This document shows, piece after piece, positions 19,155 through 22,917 of a stretch of 22,917 bases of DNA. The DNA is taken from the NCBI GenBank assembly GCA_905397405.1, contig CAJPVJ010000576.1, positions 1 to 22,917 on the forward strand, read 5' to 3'. The notes beneath the pieces are model-generated. The model saw nothing but the letters and a program-made list of their open reading frames with translations, was not told the origin of the DNA and ran no database searches. Position 1 is the first letter of the stretch. Every line of letters starts with the position of its first letter. A program made the translations under genes and the position numbers. This DNA comes from Oppiella nova (lineage: Eukaryota > Arthropoda > Arachnida > Sarcoptiformes > Oppiidae).

Positions 19155-19305
19155 GTATGTGCGGGAGTCAATTTGGGTCCTCCACTCCCGCGCTTCCTTT
19201 GCGGGATTTCCACTCCTGCGCCTCACTCCATACAGTGTACTCCCACTCCCGAATTCGGGAGTAGGTCCCGCTTAAAAACCCACTCCCGCGGGACCATTTC
19301 TTCGC
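19155..19305. mobile_element. GC-rich CTCCCG-repeat block, probable transposon end
   Basis: The words CTCCCGC, GCGGGA and CTCCCGAATTCGGGAG recur several times in 150 bp of otherwise A/T-rich sequence, giving many short inverted repeats. It resembles the subterminal repeat region of a DNA transposon. A pyrimidine-rich acceptor-like stretch (TTTCTTCGCCTGTTAG) follows it and abuts the LRR fragment. Confidence 0.45.
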
Positions 19306-19312
19306 CTGTTAG

Positions 19313-20311
19313 TTGGCATTGGAATCGGTGGTCACAAAGTGTGCAAACATTACATCCATTCATATTGACATTCGTTCAGAAGAGACGCAAAGAGTGTTTG
19401 AAAGACTAATGGATTCATACAAACACTCATTCATTGCAATCCATGTCTGGTTTGAGGTATGAGTTGACAATCAGACAATGAACACAATTTTTGGCAAATA
19501 TGGCCCACAATTGACGGCAATATGTGGGTTATATTCAGAGGGTTTCGATTTGATTAGATCTCACGCAAAGTCGTTTACAAAACTTACACAACTGTCCGAT
19601 AATTACTGTTTGGGACTGTTGTCAACGATTGTCACCGAAAACAATGAGATATTATTCAAGAATTTAACTAAATTTGACTTATACTACACCCGTCGTGATT
19701 GGCAGCGATTGACAGCATTTGTTGATTACTATAAGAATAGTTCAAAGTCTTTAAAACTTGGTTTAAATAACCTTAACATAGATGCATATATTCGTGTACT
19801 GAAACTCATACCACAAATGAAAGCATTACGAGAATTAAGTCTTGAAATGGGTGCGGATAATGAAAATATTCTTAAGTCTATCGTTGACTATCATTGCGAA
19901 AAGTTTGTCAATCAATGGCCACAACTCAAGAGATATCGATTGGATATGTGTTATCTAACTGATCCTCAAATGAGACGATTGTATGAATCGGCGAAACGTA
20001 TAAAAGACTTACGAAGAATAAAGTTAAGACTGTGGACATCGTATGCGAACGAAGTACTGGCCATTGAATTGTCACCGAAATCATTGTCACCACTGAAACG
20101 GTTAACTCATTTGGAGTTAGGATTATATAACTATGTATTGAATGAGACATTCTTAGACTCAATTCACACACATTTACCACACCTTCAGAGTCTGAAGATT
20201 TACACCAAATTAGAGATAACATCCACTATTGAGGCGATGGTCAAGAAGTTACCGAAACTTAAATGTTTTGCATTTCATCACAAGTATGAGTCCAATGACG
20301 GGAATGACTAG
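19313..20311 (+). pseudogene. LRR-type (F-box/LRR-like) gene fragment with one in-frame TGA
   Basis: An open frame starts right after TTAG at 19309-19312, which could be a splice acceptor. It reads LALESVVTKCANITSIHIDI and LMDSYKHSFIAIHVWFEV, meets TGA at 19460-19462, and continues in the same frame for 277 codons from Met 19478 to TAG. Irregular leucine-rich repeats follow (LTKFDLYY, ALRELSLEMG, HLELGLYNY, HLQSLKIY, KLKCFAFHH), each of LxxLxL type, as in the large F-box/LRR families of mites. No F-box is present; it would lie in a missing upstream exon. It may be a truncated functional gene starting at 19478, but the preceding in-frame homologous sequence makes a nonsense mutation more likely. 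CTCCCG-rich blocks touch both ends. Confidence 0.55.
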
Positions 20312-20420
20312 GGCTGCCAAACCTCCCGGTTTGACCGGGAGTCTCCCGGAATTGGGGTATGTCTCCCGTCTCCCGGTTGACTGTCTCTACCTTGAGATTG
20401 ATTTCTCCCGGGCAAACACT
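20309..20420. mobile_element. Second CCCGG-rich block directly after the LRR stop codon
   Basis: From TAGGGCTGCCAAACCTCCCG onward, CTCCCG/CGGGAG words recur (CTCCCGGTTTGACCGGGAG is a hairpin). The start TAGGGCTGCC resembles hAT ends (consensus CAGGGNTG). The boundary coincides with the LRR stop codon, so the last codon may be provided by the element. No matching opposite end was identified. Confidence 0.45.
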
Positions 20421-20990
20421 CAGACATTTATAGTCAAATTAATGTTGCGATTTAATAAAAAATATATGTAAAACATAACATTTAAATAAAAATAAGGATT
20501 ATATAATTGTAAAATGATGAATTTTAAAATTATTTTCCCCTTCAATATGTTTATTAATTTAAATAGTGATTAATTAAAATGTAATTATTTATAAAGAACA
20601 CTTTTCTGAACATAATTTCTGAGAATATTTATATATTTATATTGTTGAGAACTATTTTTATATTAAAAATGTTACAATTTAAAATAAGTTAATTATAAGT
20701 TAATTATACTTATTACGGAAATGAATTTTTAATTTCCAGTTTTTACTAACATTTTCCAGTTTTTGTCAGTTTTCACATTAGAGTAAAATTTTTATTCAAA
20801 ACTCATAATATCATTGCATTAATTTAAATAATACTATATGGTATTATTAGTATACAATAAATTATTATTAGTAGTATAATCTTTATAATTAAAAGCAAAC
20901 AAAATTTATAATTTATACTGTATTTTAAAAGCAAATGTTACATTATATTAAGAATGATAATTTTTAATAAAGGCACCGTAATTTATTCAT
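20421..20990. other. AT-rich intergenic spacer
   Basis: No coding frame of credible composition and no clear repeat. It separates the LRR fragment from the 3' end of the GH16-like gene. Confidence 0.55.
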
Positions 20991-21857
20991 TCAACCATTA
21001 ATATAATTAACATTGATCTTATCAAAATTACCATGGACATTTTCATAATGAATACTAATTTTATTGTAATCAACATTGATCTCATCGTATTTATCGTCAT
21101 TCAAATTGATGTCGTCGTAACCCAACTCTAAAGCATTTTCTTTGTTAATCCGTTTTAATCTCTTATGTCTAATACACACAAAGATCACGATTATAACCAA
21201 AATCGATACAATACTTATTATTGCGATAATTATGAGCTTCAATGGACCCGAAAGAAAAGTTTCTGTTTTTCAACTCATTATTGGATTTATTTTAGACACA
21301 ATATCCGCACAAATCTCTGTCGCACTTTTAGGACTATCACTCAATTCACCTATCATGTTCACCATACTCATATTTGTCCAATAATAAATACGCCAATAAT
21401 CAATGATAAGCGCAGGGCACTTTGGACCCTTAAAATCGAAATCATCCGATTTCGTATGGACAGTATTATTCACGAAAACGCCCATCTCAACATATGTCGA
21501 TTTATTACCAATAACACCTAGCTCACTAGCAGATTCATTGCCAGGTCTTGCGATGGTCATAAGATTAATCTCATCGAAACTATACTCCAGATAAGTGGCA
21601 TTCCATTCTACACCATACTTGTGAAATTGATGCAAATTGAGCGTGGTGTAATACTTGTTTATAACTTGCGCCAGGGTCTGTTCCTGTGCCGGTGACAACA
21701 TAAACTTGTCGGATAAGTCATCGGCTTTGAAACTATGCGCTCCACTTATATTTCCAAGGGTGTTAGCATGGTCATGCTCATACGTAGACGATAGAAATGC
21801 ATTAATGGACAAACCACCACCATCCCGGTTGGAATTGAGATAGGCTGGGGCACAGTC
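20991..21857 (-). pseudogene. GH16-like (beta-glucanase family) ectodomain plus TM tail, split by one TGA
   Basis: After an acceptor at 21858-21859 the frame reads DCAPAYLNSNRDGGGLSINA. It continues to FHKYGVEWNATYLEYSF and then CPALIIDYWRIYYWTN, which resemble the GH16 blocks DFHTYxxEWTPxxIxWxVDG and the closing strand VDYVRVYQ. The catalytic ExDxxE region would be in upstream exons that I could not find. At about 21267-21269 a single TGA follows NPIMS. In the same frame the next residues are KTETFLSGP, then a 22-residue hydrophobic helix (LIIIAIISIVSILVIIVIFV), a basic stop-transfer RHKRLKR and an acidic, Asn/Asp-rich tail to TGA at 20991. This is therefore a type I membrane form with a nonsense codon before the anchor, or a secreted form with a fossil anchor. 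Potential N-glycosylation sites (NIS, NAT, NES, NKS, NNT, NMS) fit an extracellular domain. Confidence 0.5.
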
Positions 21858-21859
21858 CT

Positions 21860-22200
21860 ATAAAAAACACACTAGCCAATCGTGGACAGGGTGCCTTTTG
21901 TACACGAGTATGAGACACACCATCACTGGCTAGCCAGCGTGTTATTCATGCTTTGACAGCAGAGAATCTTTAAACAAAAAATTGCAGCTCAGTGTTGCAC
22001 CCAGGGGTTTTTTGGACCGATTATAATTATCATAATAGTACAACCATGATATACATACCCACCTTTAATTTTTGGACTAAATATTTTTGACGTGTTTAGT
22101 ATTCACGCGAATGTTTAGTGAGCAATGTGAAACACTTGAAAATATACCCAAGAACAATTATAAATACAATTGAGTAAAAATTGTAGAGGCCTTTTTATTT
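21860..22200. other. Non-coding region with transposon-like words
   Basis: No exon recognised. CACTGGCTAGCCAGCGTG at about 21933-21950 is a near-palindrome, and CAGTGTTGCACCCAGGGG at about 21991-22008 resembles a hAT-type terminus. An insertion may have destroyed the upstream exons of the GH16-like gene. Confidence 0.35.
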
Positions 22201-22201
22201 T

Positions 22202-22426
22202 TTACTCATACATATTATTTAAATGTAATAATTGAATTTTAAAAAATAGTTTACTGTTGCAACCATTGTATGTGTAATACTTTGATTTGGTGATATCTAG
22301 GTATTTTTTGTTTACCTCTTCATTCATAAACATTTGCCAGTGACCTGTATCATTTAATTGATGGTCAGAGTCAATATGCTTAATAATTATCAGGATAATA
22401 AAGCAATAGTTTATCAGTTTATACAT
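22202..22426 (-). CDS. Small secreted or first-exon protein with signal peptide, unassigned
   Basis: From Met at 22426: a short basic start, then a hydrophobic core (INYCFIILIIIKHI), a typical signal peptide, followed by DSDHQLNDTGHWQMFMNEEV and KKYLDITKSKYYTYNGCN. It may be the first exon of the minus-strand GH16-like gene: a GT (GGTTGCAAC) follows TYNG at about 22264, and the upstream position and strand fit. I recognise no domain. The start region lies in an exact repeat, so a second copy of the signal peptide occurs upstream, running into a stop (TAG) at the repeat border. Either a real exon or a chance frame; moderate doubt. Confidence 0.35.
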   Translation of the reverse strand: MYKLINYCFIILIIIKHIDSDHQLNDTGHWQMFMNEEVNKKYLDITKSKYYTYNGCNSKLFFKIQLLHLNNMYE

Positions 22427-22583
22427 AATTCACCAGTTTGTTAATACATAATGCGCCTAGTTAGCCAGTGACCTGTATCATTTAATTGATGGTCAGAGTC
22501 AATATGCTTAATAATTATCAGGATAATAAAGCAATAGTTTATCAGTTTATACATAATTCACCAGTTTGTTAATACATAATGCG
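22336..22583. repeat. Exact 120-bp duplication, period 128
   Basis: 22336-22455 and 22464-22583 are identical and separated by 8 bp (CCTAGTTA). Each contains the ATG and signal-peptide codons of the small minus-strand frame. No differences were found between copies. Confidence 0.95.
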
Positions 22584-22917
22584 GGATCAATGTCCTGTAT
22601 TGAATTAATTAAAGATACGCGTATTTTAGATATAATATTTATATAGTGTATTAAATTAAATAAAATAAAATTTATCTTTAATAGATGTCCTACACATTAT
22701 GTCAAAAAAATAATTTATTCAGAATTCTTTTTAAATATTAAAATTATTTTTCCCAAGGTTAAGCATATTGCGGAAATATGATGATATATTGAAACTTTAG
22801 CGGAAACTTAGAACCGGTTTTATAACTAAATTATGGGTTAAGGTATTAATCCTAGGAATCCTATGACAACAATGAAATCAATTAATATAACTTCAAAACT
22901 TGATAAATAGGTTTTAG
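22584..22917. other. AT-rich end of window
   Basis: No coding sequence, RNA gene or repeat recognised in the last 334 bp. Confidence 0.5.

Noticed and set aside
19125-19409. Plus-strand open frame of 94 codons
   Set aside because: It runs through the CTCCCG-rich repeat block and out of frame over the LRR-homologous sequence; Pro/Ser-rich composition comes from the repeat.
21142-21843. Several plus-strand open frames over the GH16-like region
   Set aside because: They are shadows of the minus-strand frame, which shows GH16-like blocks and a TM segment; the plus frames have no family features.
1-22917. tRNA, rRNA, CRISPR arrays and operon signals
   Set aside because: No cloverleaf, conserved rRNA block or regularly spaced repeats were seen, and the DNA is eukaryotic.

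Overview
The window looks like nuclear DNA of an arthropod, most likely an acariform mite. It is very AT-rich, has many short introns (about 55-200 nt) with GT-AG borders, single-copy genes on both strands, and many degenerate DNA transposons. A bacterial terpene-synthase fold sits beside chemoreceptor, P450 and LRR families typical of mites. The mite assignment is inference; the eukaryotic assignment is direct, because several genes only read through when spliced.

Layout. 1-506 is the 3' end of a cytosolic sulfotransferase. 870-4164 is a recent tandem pair of 7-TM gustatory-receptor-like genes, each of three exons (391 and 390 aa). 4690-6980 is a graveyard: a broken Claspin (checkpoint mediator) copy, a GST N-terminal fragment and a DDE transposase remnant. 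8106-10468 holds a broken terpene synthase (TS1), a 331-bp palindromic MITE and the 3' exon of a farnesyl-diphosphate-synthase-like pseudogene. 10641-13544 (minus) is a complete seven-exon cytochrome P450 (503 aa). 14386-15330 is an intact, apparently intronless terpene synthase (TS2, 314 aa). 15601-17059 (minus) is a complete seven-exon medium-chain reductase of the prostaglandin reductase 3/quinone oxidoreductase type (348 aa). 17302-18306 is a nested foldback element whose half-copy also lies between TS2 and the reductase. The right end carries a hAT BED-finger fragment, a MITE with a 10-bp target duplication, a bracketed LRR fragment and a GH16-like ectodomain separated from its membrane anchor by one in-frame TGA.

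The most interesting reading is functional. From 8106 to 17059 the window packs two terpene synthases, an isoprenyl diphosphate synthase relic, a P450 and an NAD(P)H reductase. Those are the precursor-making, cyclising and tailoring activities of a terpenoid pathway, laid out like a small metabolic gene cluster in an animal genome. Three of the five (P450, TS2, reductase) are open end to end. TS2 keeps the pyrophosphate-sensor Arg, the NSE triad and a C-terminal RY pair at canonical spacing but has lost the classical DDxxD motif. Whether the genes are co-expressed cannot be read from sequence. Two exact duplications, both with a period of 128 bp, may be assembly artefacts.
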